A stretch of DNA of 64,000 nucleotides from Tannockella sp964372125 (GCA_964372125.1 CAYJPL010000002.1:49676-113675); one strand, 5' to 3'. Shown: positions 16,847 through 26,131, numbered from the stretch's first letter. The notes: a model not told the origin generated them from the sequence alone. Program-made: numbers and translations.

Positions 16847-17548
16847 AATGTATTGACTTATTTTTGATACTAGAATGATAATAATAATCATCCACCCGAC
16901 CCATGCAAATATACTTATCATATCAATATTTATTCTTGCAAGATAGATTGCGCTACCAATGCCAGATGTTGATGCTATAAATATTTCTGCCATAATTCCT
17001 ACTTTAAAACTTAAAGGTAAGCAAGTATTTATAGAGGAAAGTATTGGTCGAATAACTAGTGGTAAGTAAATTTTTCTAACAGTGTATAAAAACGGTTGAT
17101 TGTATAGCCAAATGACATCTTTTAAATCTCTATTGATTGATTTTATGCCTTGACTTATATTGTTGTAGAATACAGGAAATACCATCATACCTATTATGAT
17201 TATAATTGCGAGAAAACCCTCGAACCAAACTAGTAATATTAGAATATATGCAATTTGCGGAATTGCTTGGATTATTGTGAGTGGTACATATAGTAAATCT
17301 TCAAAGCTCTTGTATAGACCAGAAAACATACCTAATATGATACCTATAATAGCAGCGATACCAAAACCGATTAGTACACGCAATAACGTATGGTAAATTG
17401 ATGAGTAAAATGTATTTGTTGTTGCAAGTTCAATCATCTTAATGAATACATCTTGAGGCATTGGTAAGATTACTGTTCGATTAATTGATAATGCTATAAG
17501 CCACCAAAGTACAATAATTGTACTAAGGCTAACAACCTTTTTAAACAT
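16826..17548 (-). CDS. ABC transporter permease (SsuC/TauC-like)
   Basis: 240 residues, six hydrophobic segments. It has the binding-protein-dependent permease fold and a cytoplasmic loop that would contact an ATPase. It resembles permeases for taurine, sulfonate, nitrate and thiamine precursors. It starts exactly at the end of the upstream substrate-binding gene (1-nt overlap) and ends the hydrogenase operon. No ATPase gene is next to it; one must come from elsewhere. Substrate unknown. Confidence 0.8.
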   Translation of the reverse strand: MFKKVVSLSTIIVLWWLIALSINRTVILPMPQDVFIKMIELATTNTFYSSIYHTLLRVLIGFGIAAIIGIILGMFSGLYKSFEDLLYVPLTIIQAIPQIAYILILLVWFEGFLAIIIIIGMMVFPVFYNNISQGIKSINRDLKDVIWLYNQPFLYTVRKIYLPLVIRPILSSINTCLPLSFKVGIMAEIFIASTSGIGSAIYLARINIDMISIFAWVGWMIIIIILVSKISQYIESRVKY

Positions 17549-18423
17549 TACTTCACAATCATATTATCAGTAAACTCAATGTCGAACAGTTCTAAAAACT
17601 CGCTAATCTGACTTGTAACTTCACTCGCCTCTACAACACGCACATTTTGACGTGATAAAGATTGCATAGTAATTTCAACACTAGGTAATTTTAGTGTTTC
17701 TACAGTGATGTCTTCAAGATAAGATTGCATGTCTGGGTAATCATTGCTTGTAAATTCGATTGCATTATCAATCAGACCTTGATAATTGCTATCTTCTTTT
17801 ACAAAAACTGCAGCTTGAGGATAACCAGAGTCTCCATACTCACTTTGTAAGTCAGTAATTATTTCTAATTCTAAGTCATTATTTTTAGCTTGTGCAACAG
17901 TTGCACTAGCAAGCGGTTCTGCAAGCATTCCAACTGATGATTTACCAGCTAATAATTGCTGTTGAACAAGTGTTGCTGATTGGTAATATACTGGTTCTAG
18001 GCTAGTATCAATACCAGCTTCATCATATATTTTTTGAGGCACTGAAGCGTTTCCAAATAGGGATATCTCACCCACGCCATTAAGTGCGTCACTGTTAGTT
18101 CCAACTAAATATAGATTCCCCCAAGTTACAACTGCTGCAAGTTTATAATCTGTTTGATCATCCGCCATTAATTTAGTTCCTAAATTGATAGGAGCAATGA
18201 TAACATCATATTTGCTATCAGTTTTTGTTAGTTCAGCAACCAATTGGTCGCTACCATCAACTAAATCAAACGTGCCATCTTCTACAATGTTTTCATATTG
18301 ATTAACGAATGCCAGTGCTGGAGCACCGGTTGGTGATAGCACTGATATTTCGTTAGAATTTGATGTAGTTGAACATCCGGTTAATACAACAACACTTAAA
18401 AGAAGCACGATGATTTTTTTCAT
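17548..18423 (-). CDS. ABC transporter substrate-binding lipoprotein (NMT1/THI5-like)
   Basis: 291 residues. A lipoprotein signal peptide (MKKIIVLLLSVVVLTGCS, lipobox LTGC at about residues 14-17) precedes a periplasmic-binding fold with the opening SPTGAPALAF of NMT1/SsuA-type proteins. The gene starts 2 nt after the hydA stop, so it is translated from the hydrogenase message. Ligand unknown. The context suggests something tied to hydrogenase expression, cofactor supply or energy state, but that is only inference. Confidence 0.8.
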   Translation of the reverse strand: MKKIIVLLLSVVVLTGCSTTSNSNEISVLSPTGAPALAFVNQYENIVEDGTFDLVDGSDQLVAELTKTDSKYDVIIAPINLGTKLMADDQTDYKLAAVVTWGNLYLVGTNSDALNGVGEISLFGNASVPQKIYDEAGIDTSLEPVYYQSATLVQQQLLAGKSSVGMLAEPLASATVAQAKNNDLELEIITDLQSEYGDSGYPQAAVFVKEDSNYQGLIDNAIEFTSNDYPDMQSYLEDITVETLKLPSVEITMQSLSRQNVRVVEASEVTSQISEFLELFDIEFTDNMIVK

Positions 18424-18425
18424 AT

Positions 18426-20186
18426 TTATTCTACCTTTCCAAAACGTCCTTTAGCACTATAGTGTGTATGTAAGTAGTGATGAGCTACTTTACCATTTGG
18501 CTCCTTAAGGAACTCTTCATATAATGCAATAATATCTGGATTTTCATGAGATTTACGAATTGAAGCGTTTTTGTCAGCGTTATATAATACTGAAGCACGT
18601 TTTTCAAATACATTAACATGTTCTCTAGTAACTGAATCATATAATGGTTGTCCACCACCCAGGATACATCCACCAGGACATCCCATTACTTCTATGAAGT
18701 GATATTTTGATGCACCACCATTTGCATGGATTTCATTTAATATATCTTTAGCATTACCCACACCACTTACAACAAGTCCATGAAGTGTGATATCGCCAGC
18801 TGTAATTTCTACTTCTTTTGTACCTTTATCACCACGAGCTTGTGTGATTTCAAGGTTTTCTAATGGTCTTCCGATTAGCTTTTCTGCTACAGTACGTAGT
18901 GCAGCTTCCATAACTCCACCAGTTACCCCAAAGATTACTGCTGAACCAGTATCGGCGTGAGGGAATGGGCTATCGAATTGTTCATCCTCTAAGTTTACAA
19001 AGTTAATACTTGCTCCTTTAATCATTGCAGCATACTCTCTAGATGTAATAACGTAATCTACATCACGGATACCATCTACTTCGAATTCGTCTCTTGATGC
19101 TTCGTATTTTTTAGCAACACAAGGCATTACTGAAACAACTACAATATCTTTTGGATCAATATTTTCTTTTTTAGCGTAGTAAGATTTTAACACTGCACCA
19201 AACATCATATGTGGTGACTTACATGTTGATAGGTTTTCAATGAATTCTGGATGGAAATGTTCACAGTATTTGATCCATCCTGGACTACAAGATGTAATCA
19301 TAGGTAATTTACCACCATTTTGTACACGGTGTAATAATTCATTACCTTCTTCAATAATTGTTAAATCGGCACCAGTATTTACATCGAATACTCTATCAAA
19401 TCCAAGAATTTTTCCTGCTGTAACCATTTTTCCAGTTACGTTTGTACCCATTGGAAGGTTGAATTCTTCACCAAGTGCAGCACGTACAGCTGGAGCAATT
19501 TGTACAACAACATGTTTATTTGGATTATCGATTGCTTCTAATACTTCGTCGGTATTTGTTTTTTCACGAAGAGCTCCCGTAGGACATACTGTGATACATT
19601 GTCCACATAAGATACATTCTGTATCAACAACTGGTCTACCAAATGCACCTTGAATTTCTGTTTTGAATCCACGGTTTGTTGTTTCAATTGCATCAACTTT
19701 TTGTACTTTTTTACATACGGCAACACAACGTTTACATAATATACACTTTGCATTGTCACGAACTAGTGAAGCACTTGTAGTATCTAATTGTGCAACTGGT
19801 GGTTCAACTTCAAAGCGGATATCATCTACCCCTAATTGACCAGCTAATCCACGTAATTCACAGTGGTTGTTTTTTGCACATTTGTAACAACTACGATCAT
19901 GGTTTGAAAGAATTAGTTCCATATTCATTCTTCTAGAATCACGAACTTTTTTCGAGTTTGTAGTGATTTTCATACCATCACTTACTGGGAATACACATGA
20001 AGCTTGAAGCGTGCGCATACCCTCAATTTCAACTACACACATACGGCATGCACCAATTGCATTTACCTTCTTTAGATAACAAAGTGTTGGGATATCAATA
20101 TTTGCTTGTTTAGCAGCTTCTAAAACAGTGATTCCACTTTCAACTTCATATTCTCTGTTATTAATAATAACTTTTACTGTTTCCAT
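18426..20186 (-). CDS. hydA: [FeFe] hydrogenase catalytic subunit, NAD-linked type (HydA/HndD)
   Basis: 586 residues. Domains in order: N-terminal [2Fe-2S] ferredoxin (CYLKKVNAIGACRMC), His-ligated [4Fe-4S] (HDRSCYKCAKNNHC), two [4Fe-4S] sites (CILCKRCVAVC, CILCGQCITVCPTGA), then the H-cluster domain with TSCSPGW, MPCVAKKYEA and EVMGCPGGCILGGGQP. It ends with a small C-terminal domain. All H-cluster cysteines are present. With HydB and HydC it would couple H2 formation to NADH and perhaps ferredoxin. The start is set by CAGGAGGG before ATG 20186. The HydEFG maturases are not in this window. Confidence 0.93.
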   Translation of the reverse strand: METVKVIINNREYEVESGITVLEAAKQANIDIPTLCYLKKVNAIGACRMCVVEIEGMRTLQASCVFPVSDGMKITTNSKKVRDSRRMNMELILSNHDRSCYKCAKNNHCELRGLAGQLGVDDIRFEVEPPVAQLDTTSASLVRDNAKCILCKRCVAVCKKVQKVDAIETTNRGFKTEIQGAFGRPVVDTECILCGQCITVCPTGALREKTNTDEVLEAIDNPNKHVVVQIAPAVRAALGEEFNLPMGTNVTGKMVTAGKILGFDRVFDVNTGADLTIIEEGNELLHRVQNGGKLPMITSCSPGWIKYCEHFHPEFIENLSTCKSPHMMFGAVLKSYYAKKENIDPKDIVVVSVMPCVAKKYEASRDEFEVDGIRDVDYVITSREYAAMIKGASINFVNLEDEQFDSPFPHADTGSAVIFGVTGGVMEAALRTVAEKLIGRPLENLEITQARGDKGTKEVEITAGDITLHGLVVSGVGNAKDILNEIHANGGASKYHFIEVMGCPGGCILGGGQPLYDSVTREHVNVFEKRASVLYNADKNASIRKSHENPDIIALYEEFLKEPNGKVAHHYLHTHYSAKGRFGKVE

Positions 20187-20187
20187 A

Positions 20188-22068
20188 CTAAACACCCTCC
20201 TGTTGACTGCTACCAACTACGATAGCTTTAAATTTACATTTGCTTAGACACAGTCCACATTTAACACATGCATCTTGGTCAATAGTATGAGGTTGTTTAA
20301 CACTTCCTTCAATTGCACCAACTGGACATTGTCTTGAACATAATGTACATCCAATACATTTTTCAGGAATGATACTGTATGCTAGTAAATCTTTACAAAC
20401 ACCTGCTGGACAAGTACCATCAACGATATGGCTGATATATTCATCTTTAAAGTAATGTAAAGTACTTAAGATTGGATTTGGAGCAGTTTGTCCAAGTCCA
20501 CACACTGACATTGATTTAATTGAATGACTTAACTCTTCAAGTAGATCTAAATCTTCTATAGATGCTTTACCTTGAGTAATACGCTCTAAAATTTGGTATA
20601 GCCTCATTGTACCTATACGGCATGGATTACACTTACCGCATGATTCATCAACTGTGAAGTCTAAATAAAACTTAGCGATATCAATCATACAGTTATCTTC
20701 ATCCATAACGATAAGTCCACCAGAACCCATCATCGAACCGATTTTTACTAATTCATCATATTCTACAGAAATATCTAGTAATTCTTCAGGGATACATCCA
20801 CCTGATGGACCACCAGTTTGAGCTGCTTTGAATTTTTTTCCATCTGGAATACCACCACCTACATCATAAATGATTTCACGAAGTGAGATTCCCATAGGAA
20901 CTTCTACTAATCCAACGTTGTTAATTTTCCCACCTAAAGCAAATACTTTTGTACCTTTAGAAGTTTCAGTACCCATTGAATTATACCAAGAAGCACCATG
21001 TAAAATTATTTGTGCAATGTTTGCATAAGTTTCAACGTTGTTTAATAAAGTTGGTTTTCCAAATAATCCTTTTTGAGCTGGGTATGGAGGTCTTGGTCTT
21101 GGTTCTCCACGTTTCCCCTCAACTGAGTTTAATAGTGCAGTTTCTTCACCACATACAAATGCTCCAGCTCCATAACGGATTTCTAAATCAAAGCTAAAAT
21201 CACTTCCCATGATGTTATCACCTAATAAACCAGCAGCTTTTGCTTGTTCTATTGCGATTGATAAACGGCTAATAGCCATTGGGTATTCAGCACGTACATA
21301 TACATAACCGTAGCTAGCACCAATTGCATAACCAGCAATTGCCATTGCCTCAATTAACGCATGTGGATCTCCTTCAAGTACTGAACGGTCCATGAATGCA
21401 CCAGGATCTCCCTCATCAGCATTACATGCAACATATTTAATTTGTCCTGGAACGTTCGCACAAATTTCCCATTTTCTACCAGTAGAAAAACCTGCACCAC
21501 CACGACCACGTAAACCCGAATCTTTAATTTCGTTAACCACATCTTCAGGTGTCATTTCAAATAAACTTTTTTCTAAAGCTTGGTACCCTTGTAATGCAAT
21601 GTAATCTTCAATTCTTTCAGGATCAATTACACCACAATTTTTAAGTACAATACGTTTTTGTTTTTTGTAGAATGTTAAGTCATTTAATTTTTCAACTTTA
21701 CGACCGTCTGGTTCTACAACTAATAAACGATCAACAACTTGATCTTGCTTTAAATGAGAAGTAACAATCTCTTCAACATCACTAGTTTTAACATTACTAT
21801 AGAATGTATCATCAGGTTGCATTAAAACAATCGGTCCCTTTGTACATAAACCAAAACACCCAGTCTGTACAACTTCAACACGATCATCTAACTTCTCATC
21901 TTTAATTAAGCGACGTAATTCATCAATGATTTCACCTGACTTTGCAGAGTGACACCCAGAACCACCACAAACCATGATATGTTTACAATCACATGTTCCA
22001 TGGTCTAAACGCATTTTTATTTCTTCATATCTTTTTTGATGAAGCTCATGTAAGGTAACTCGTTCCAT
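20188..22068 (-). CDS. hydB: Hydrogenase NADH/FMN subunit HydB (NuoF-like)
   Basis: 626 residues. An N-terminal thioredoxin-like [2Fe-2S] domain (CGGSGCHSAKS, TGCFGLCTKGP) comes first. The NuoF core follows, with FMN site GLRGRGGAGFSTGRKWE and NADH site CNADEGDPGAFMDRS. Next is a [4Fe-4S] site (ESCGKCNPCRIG), and last two C-terminal ferredoxin-type clusters (CIGCTLCSRQC, CVKCGLCLSKC). It takes electrons from or gives them to NAD(H) within the soluble hydrogenase. ATG 22068 follows AGAGGAGG; it is 1 nt from hydC and 1 nt from hydA. Confidence 0.93.
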   Translation of the reverse strand: MERVTLHELHQKRYEEIKMRLDHGTCDCKHIMVCGGSGCHSAKSGEIIDELRRLIKDEKLDDRVEVVQTGCFGLCTKGPIVLMQPDDTFYSNVKTSDVEEIVTSHLKQDQVVDRLLVVEPDGRKVEKLNDLTFYKKQKRIVLKNCGVIDPERIEDYIALQGYQALEKSLFEMTPEDVVNEIKDSGLRGRGGAGFSTGRKWEICANVPGQIKYVACNADEGDPGAFMDRSVLEGDPHALIEAMAIAGYAIGASYGYVYVRAEYPMAISRLSIAIEQAKAAGLLGDNIMGSDFSFDLEIRYGAGAFVCGEETALLNSVEGKRGEPRPRPPYPAQKGLFGKPTLLNNVETYANIAQIILHGASWYNSMGTETSKGTKVFALGGKINNVGLVEVPMGISLREIIYDVGGGIPDGKKFKAAQTGGPSGGCIPEELLDISVEYDELVKIGSMMGSGGLIVMDEDNCMIDIAKFYLDFTVDESCGKCNPCRIGTMRLYQILERITQGKASIEDLDLLEELSHSIKSMSVCGLGQTAPNPILSTLHYFKDEYISHIVDGTCPAGVCKDLLAYSIIPEKCIGCTLCSRQCPVGAIEGSVKQPHTIDQDACVKCGLCLSKCKFKAIVVGSSQQEGV

Positions 22069-22069
22069 A

Positions 22070-22567
22070 TTACATTGCCTCCTCTTGATAACCTGCGATA
22101 ACTTTCGCAATATCATCTGTTTTTAATGAACCATATACATCTTCGCCAACAGTTACTACCGGTGCAAGACCGCAAGCCCCAATGCAACGAGTTGCTTCTA
22201 ATGTAAATTGATTGTCTTCTGTTGTTTCACCGATTTTGATATTTAAAGCTCTTTCGAAGCCATCAACTAAATTTTGTGCTCCTTTAACGTAGCAGGCAGT
22301 CCCCATACATACGCTAACTTTATGTTTTCCAGTCGGTGTAACACTAAATCTTGAGTAAAATGTTACAACTCCATAAATTTCTGATAAAGAAATTCCAGTT
22401 TGTTGTGCGATAATCTCTTGTACTTGGATTGGTAAATATCCAAAGTAATTTTGTACATCATTTAAAATACTAATTAGTGAGCCTGGATTATCACGATATT
22501 TATCACATATAGCAATAATTTGCTCCTTTTGTTCAGTTACTAACTGACACAAACACTCCTTTTCCAT
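22070..22567 (-). CDS. hydC: Hydrogenase [2Fe-2S] subunit HydC (NuoE-like)
   Basis: 165 residues, thioredoxin-like [2Fe-2S] protein. The four cysteine ligands are in CMGTACYVKGA and CIGACGLAPVV, and the N-terminus has the NuoE pattern (YFGYLPIQVQEIIAQQTGI). It is the first gene of the hydCBA-ABC operon. It has a clear ribosome site and a promoter overlapped by a CcpA-type palindrome. Confidence 0.92.
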   Translation of the reverse strand: MEKECLCQLVTEQKEQIIAICDKYRDNPGSLISILNDVQNYFGYLPIQVQEIIAQQTGISLSEIYGVVTFYSRFSVTPTGKHKVSVCMGTACYVKGAQNLVDGFERALNIKIGETTEDNQFTLEATRCIGACGLAPVVTVGEDVYGSLKTDDIAKVIAGYQEEAM

Positions 22568-22586
22568 AACCTATTCTCCTTATTTT

Positions 22587-22625
22587 GTTATACATACATT
22601 TTACTATTTTTTGTAACCGATTACA
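22587..22625 (-). promoter_or_regulatory. hydC promoter with a cre-like palindrome
   Basis: On the minus strand: -35 TTACAA (22611-22616), 18-bp spacer, -10 TATAAC (22587-22592). The sequence TGTAACCGATTACA (22612-22625) fits the CcpA cre pattern TGWNANCGNTNNCA on both strands and covers the -35. A binding protein here would block the promoter. A Rex or LacI-family regulator is an alternative reader. Confidence 0.55.
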
Positions 22626-22738
22626 ACGTAATTTTTTCACAAATTATTATTTTAAAAGCCGATAAAGCGGATTTGAAACAAGAGATAGAAAAGAAAACAA
22701 ATATATGATGGGGTATACTTAAATTAGAGGTGATAATA

Positions 22739-22897
22739 ATGAAATATGCAATAATTAATGGATCATTAACACATATAAGTAAGGTAGAAAAAGGAACTAT
22801 AGCAAAAGCCTTTGGAACATATCAAGGGTATGTTAAGGCATGTAAAGGACATCAAAAACAATATTGGAAACCAATTCATACTTTTATACATCATTAA
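22739..22897 (+). CDS. Small ORF, 52 residues, unknown
   Basis: ATG 22739 is preceded by AGAGGTGATAATA, a good ribosome site. The predicted peptide starts MKYAIINGSLTHISK, is basic and rich in aromatic residues and His (QYWKPIHTFIHH at the end), and has one Cys. No membrane segment, no recognised family. It stands alone, upstream of the HAD gene. The ribosome site is the main support for it. Confidence 0.45.
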   Translation: MKYAIINGSLTHISKVEKGTIAKAFGTYQGYVKACKGHQKQYWKPIHTFIHH

Positions 22898-22953
22898 CTC
22901 TTATAAATTTTATTTGTATATGTTATGATTTCAATATTAAAGGAGATGTAATA

Positions 22954-23787
22954 ATGGCAAATAAAATAATTTTCATTGATTTAGATGGCACATTACTTTT
23001 ACCAAACAAGCCACTAAGTTCAAAAAATGTAGAAGCGCTAAAAGTTGCAAAAGAAAATGGACATAAACTATTTATCTGTACAGGTAGAAATTATGTTGGT
23101 ATTGAAAAAGAAGTGTTAGATATTGGGTTCAATGGTATTATAAGTAGTGCTGGAGGATATATCACTATTGACAATAAAGTAATTTCAACAAATTATATTG
23201 ACCCTAAATTACTTAAAGATATATGTGAAGTTTTGATAGATAATGATGTAGAATATAGTTTGGAAGGAACAAATGAAACATTTGTTACTAGTAGATTAGT
23301 AGAACTAGTTGCTACTAATGATGATCCTTCTTTAAGTGATGAAGATTTAAAAAAAGTCAAAAAAATATTTGTAGAACAATTTAATATGAAACCAATCGAA
23401 GAATTTAATGATGAGTTAATTCATAAAGTATCATTCATGGCTGATACAAAAAAAGCCTTACAAAACATTAAAGATAATTTTAGTGAACAATTTTTAATTG
23501 TGATTCATGAGTTGTTTTCTAAAGATTCTTATAATGGAGAATTGGTTTTTCATGATGTAAATAAGGGTACTGGAATATCAGAAGTACTTAGTTATTTAAA
23601 ATTGGAAAATGTTGATACAATTGGTATTGGTGATAGCATGAACGATTCACATATGTTTGAAACATGTACATACAATATAGCAATAAAACACGCTCCAGAA
23701 GAACTAAAAAACCTCGCTAATCATGTAACAGTAGATTGTCATCAAGATGCAATCTACCATGCATTTAAGCACTTAGAAATCATATAA
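22954..23787 (+). CDS. HAD-superfamily Cof-type phosphatase
   Basis: 277 residues. HAD motif I is FIDLDGTLLLPN (nucleophile Asp), motif II is in ICTGRNYVG, and motif IV is GIGDSMNDSHM. The long cap between them is of the Cof/YidA type. Such enzymes dephosphorylate sugar phosphates or similar small molecules; the substrate here is unknown. The start is set by AAAGGAGATG before ATG 22954; the longer frame has no ribosome site. Confidence 0.88.
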   Translation: MANKIIFIDLDGTLLLPNKPLSSKNVEALKVAKENGHKLFICTGRNYVGIEKEVLDIGFNGIISSAGGYITIDNKVISTNYIDPKLLKDICEVLIDNDVEYSLEGTNETFVTSRLVELVATNDDPSLSDEDLKKVKKIFVEQFNMKPIEEFNDELIHKVSFMADTKKALQNIKDNFSEQFLIVIHELFSKDSYNGELVFHDVNKGTGISEVLSYLKLENVDTIGIGDSMNDSHMFETCTYNIAIKHAPEELKNLANHVTVDCHQDAIYHAFKHLEII

Positions 23788-23800
23788 AAGGGGAAAAATA

Positions 23801-24268
23801 ATGAATAAAGAAATAGTAGAAGCAGCACTGCAAGAAGAAGCAAAATATGTATTTGATAAATTCACAGCTAAGATGGCACTAGATATGGGTAATTTTATTG
23901 CTAATAAAGCAATCAATGAAGATTTACAACTATGTTGTGAAATATTTGTAAATGGTAGACTAATGTTTCATTTTCTAGCAGACAAATGTAGTCCAGATAA
24001 TGATAGCTGGTTAATGAAAAAAAGAAACACGGTATTACAATTCCATCATTCATCAAAATTCACAAGAGGAAAATTTGATGCTGATACGATTGCCTTTACA
24101 CAAAAGTATGCACTAGACCCATCAAAATACACAGCTTATGAAGGTGGTTTTCCAATCACTGTTAAAGGTGCTGGAGTAATCGGAGCAATTTGTGTAAGTG
24201 GATTAACTCAAGAACAAGATCATCAACTGGCACTAGATGCAATATCGTTAGTTACAGGAATAAAATAA
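23801..24268 (+). CDS. UPF0303 / heme-degrading-domain protein
   Basis: 155 residues with features of the UPF0303 (YBR137W-like, HbpS-related) family: the C-terminal GGFPITVKGAGVIGAICVSGLTQ and the DHQLALDAI helix. Members form oligomers and some relatives bind heme; the function here is unknown. It follows the HAD gene by 13 nt with its own GGGGAAAA ribosome site and shares its terminator. Confidence 0.75.
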   Translation: MNKEIVEAALQEEAKYVFDKFTAKMALDMGNFIANKAINEDLQLCCEIFVNGRLMFHFLADKCSPDNDSWLMKKRNTVLQFHHSSKFTRGKFDADTIAFTQKYALDPSKYTAYEGGFPITVKGAGVIGAICVSGLTQEQDHQLALDAISLVTGIK

Positions 24269-24291
24269 CGCTAGATAACCTAGCGTTTTTG
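24267..24291 (+). terminator. Terminator after the UPF0303 gene
   Basis: An 8-bp stem AACGCTAG (24267-24274) / CTAGCGTT (24280-24287) followed by TTTT. Confidence 0.8.
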
Positions 24292-24318
24292 TTTGCTTAT
24301 TATATTGTAAATGAATGA

Positions 24319-25026
24319 CTAAATAGATGTATATTGTAGATTAGAAATATTTGTTTGTTGTTTTTGCATCTTTTTCCAATTGATGAAACCATATAAATCT
24401 TGCATGAAAAATGCGATAAAGCAACAAACCATTGGAAGATATGAAATCTCTTTTAACGTTGCAAGTGACCATAAGATAATTAAGACAATATCATTAGCCA
24501 TATATCCAATAGCGTAGTACGGGCTTCGTAAATAAGAAAGAGATGCTGAAAAGAAACTAGTGGAGATAGAAATCGTACTAAAAAACAAATTTGGTGTGGA
24601 GAAATATTTCAAAACATAATAAAACATAATGGTTACAATAAATGTAAGAATAGATATGATAAGAATATTTTTTTTAGTAACACGACAGATAGTTACCTCG
24701 TTAGTATCCATGAAAGGATGCTTATACCATGATATTATATTCAAGATGGTAAGTGGCATGGACATGAAAATAAATGTGCAAAGTTCTCCGTAATATCTAA
24801 AGTGATAGGAAACAAAGGCATAAAAAATACCAAATAATAAAGTAAGTATTTGTCCTAATATGTGTCCTTTAGCAAGATATATCAATGCAGTAGCACCAAC
24901 TATAGATGATATTAGTGTTAGATAATCCTTGTCTTTAAAAAATAAAAAAGGAATAAGAATCAGTAACACCGAAAAAATCCATAAGCACTTTTCAAATGTG
25001 CTAAATATTAAAATATGTTTTTTCAT
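24319..25026 (-). CDS. pnuC: PnuC-family nicotinamide riboside transporter
   Basis: 235 residues, about seven to eight hydrophobic segments, ending in a Lys/Gln-rich tail. Family features: GHILGQILTLLFGIFYAFVS in the N-terminal half and DLYGFINWKKMQ at the end (PnuC has a WxxW or NW motif near here). It would take up nicotinamide riboside for NAD synthesis. It has an AGGAGT ribosome site and no upstream riboswitch that I recognise. Confidence 0.8.
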   Translation of the reverse strand: MKKHILIFSTFEKCLWIFSVLLILIPFLFFKDKDYLTLISSIVGATALIYLAKGHILGQILTLLFGIFYAFVSYHFRYYGELCTFIFMSMPLTILNIISWYKHPFMDTNEVTICRVTKKNILIISILTFIVTIMFYYVLKYFSTPNLFFSTISISTSFFSASLSYLRSPYYAIGYMANDIVLIILWSLATLKEISYLPMVCCFIAFFMQDLYGFINWKKMQKQQTNISNLQYTSI

Positions 25027-25186
25027 TGTTTTACTCCTTTAAACTACTTTAACAATAAGTGTTTTTACTGTAAAGAAATATAGTAAATTCTTAGAAAAAT
25101 AATATAGAAATAGCCATATTAATGTTATAAAAAGTTTATTGATTTTAATATGTGTTTTTTTGTATATAAATGGGTGTATGTTTTTG

Positions 25187-25215
25187 TTGGCTTTTTTAAT
25201 AATAAACAGTATAAT
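25187..25215 (+). promoter_or_regulatory. Probable promoter of rluB
   Basis: TTGGCT (25187-25192), 17-bp spacer, TATAAT (25210-25215), 22 nt before the ATG. The -10 is strong; the -35 is weaker. Confidence 0.5.
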
Positions 25216-25237
25216 GTTATCAAAAGTAGGTGAAATA

Positions 25238-25957
25238 ATGGAAAGATTACAAAAAGTAATTGCTGCAAGTGGATATACATCTAGAAGAAAAGCAGAACAA
25301 TTAATTGTTGAGGGAAAAGTTGAAGTTAATGGTAGTGTAGTTAAGGAACTTGGAACGAAGGTAAAGAGTGGAGACTTTATTACTGTTGAGGGTAAGCCGA
25401 TTATTGGTGAAAATAAAGTGTATTATGTTTTTTATAAACCAAAATCAACAGTATGTACGTTAAATGATGAATTTGATCGTCAAAAGGTAACTGATTTCTT
25501 TGGTGATATAGAAGAAAGAATCTACCCTATAGGAAGATTGGATTATGATACAACAGGAATTTTATTAATGACAAATGATGGGGAGTTTGCTAATACAGTA
25601 ATGCACCCAAGAAACCATTTAGAAAAAATTTATGAAGTTTCGATTAAAGGATTAATAACTGGTGAATCTCTAAATAAGCTTGAAAAAGGAGTTTACTTAG
25701 AAGGCGTAAAGACGTTGCCATGTAAAATTAAAGTTGTAGATAAAGATATGAAGCATGGTACCACAATGTTGCAAATTAAATTATATGAAGGTAAAAACCG
25801 TCAAGTTAAGAAGATGTTTGAAAGTGTTGGACATCCTGTAAAAAGACTGCATCGTATAAGTGTGGCAGGTATAAATTTAAAAGGGTTAACACCTGGAACA
25901 TACCGTATATTAAAGCCTCAAGAGGTAAAAGATATTCGTAAACTAGCAAGCAAGTAA
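25238..25957 (+). CDS. rluB: Ribosomal large-subunit pseudouridine synthase B-like (RluB)
   Basis: 239 residues. An N-terminal S4 RNA-binding domain (MERLQKVIAASGYTSRRKAEQ) precedes the RsuA-family catalytic domain with GRLDYDTTGILLMTNDG, containing the catalytic Asp. It modifies uridine in rRNA. ATG 25238 follows AGGTGAAAT; the longer frame from 25139 covers the promoter. In many Firmicutes rluB follows scpB, but here it is separated from it by about 9 kb. Confidence 0.88.
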   Translation: MERLQKVIAASGYTSRRKAEQLIVEGKVEVNGSVVKELGTKVKSGDFITVEGKPIIGENKVYYVFYKPKSTVCTLNDEFDRQKVTDFFGDIEERIYPIGRLDYDTTGILLMTNDGEFANTVMHPRNHLEKIYEVSIKGLITGESLNKLEKGVYLEGVKTLPCKIKVVDKDMKHGTTMLQIKLYEGKNRQVKKMFESVGHPVKRLHRISVAGINLKGLTPGTYRILKPQEVKDIRKLASK

Positions 25958-25972
25958 TAGCTTGCTTTTTTA
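25948..25972 (+). terminator. Terminator after rluB
   Basis: AAGCAAG (25948-25954) pairs with CTTGCTT (25961-25967), then TTTT. It overlaps the stop codon. Confidence 0.75.
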
Positions 25973-26058
25973 TTACAATTATATATAAAAAACTTGTATT
26001 TTTATTGTGAACCTGACAAAAATGTAAACCTAGCATGTTTGTATGTAAATTAAATACA

Positions 26059-26067
26059 TGCTATAAT
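26059..26067 (+). promoter_or_regulatory. Extended -10 promoter of the giant surface protein gene
   Basis: TGCTATAAT (TG at 26059-26060, TATAAT at 26062-26067). An inverted repeat GCATGT (26033-26038) / ACATGC (26056-26061) brackets the region and may be a regulator site. Confidence 0.45.
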
Positions 26068-26131
26068 TATAAATGTGTACCTAATTTAATAGTTGTGTGT
26101 GTAAAAAATAGAGAAATCGAGGACAAAGCAA

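Noticed and set aside
18426..20216. Upstream start for hydA at 20216
   Set aside because: The extra ten residues overlap the hydB 3' end without a ribosome site, while ATG 20186 has CAGGAGGG and begins a normal ferredoxin domain.
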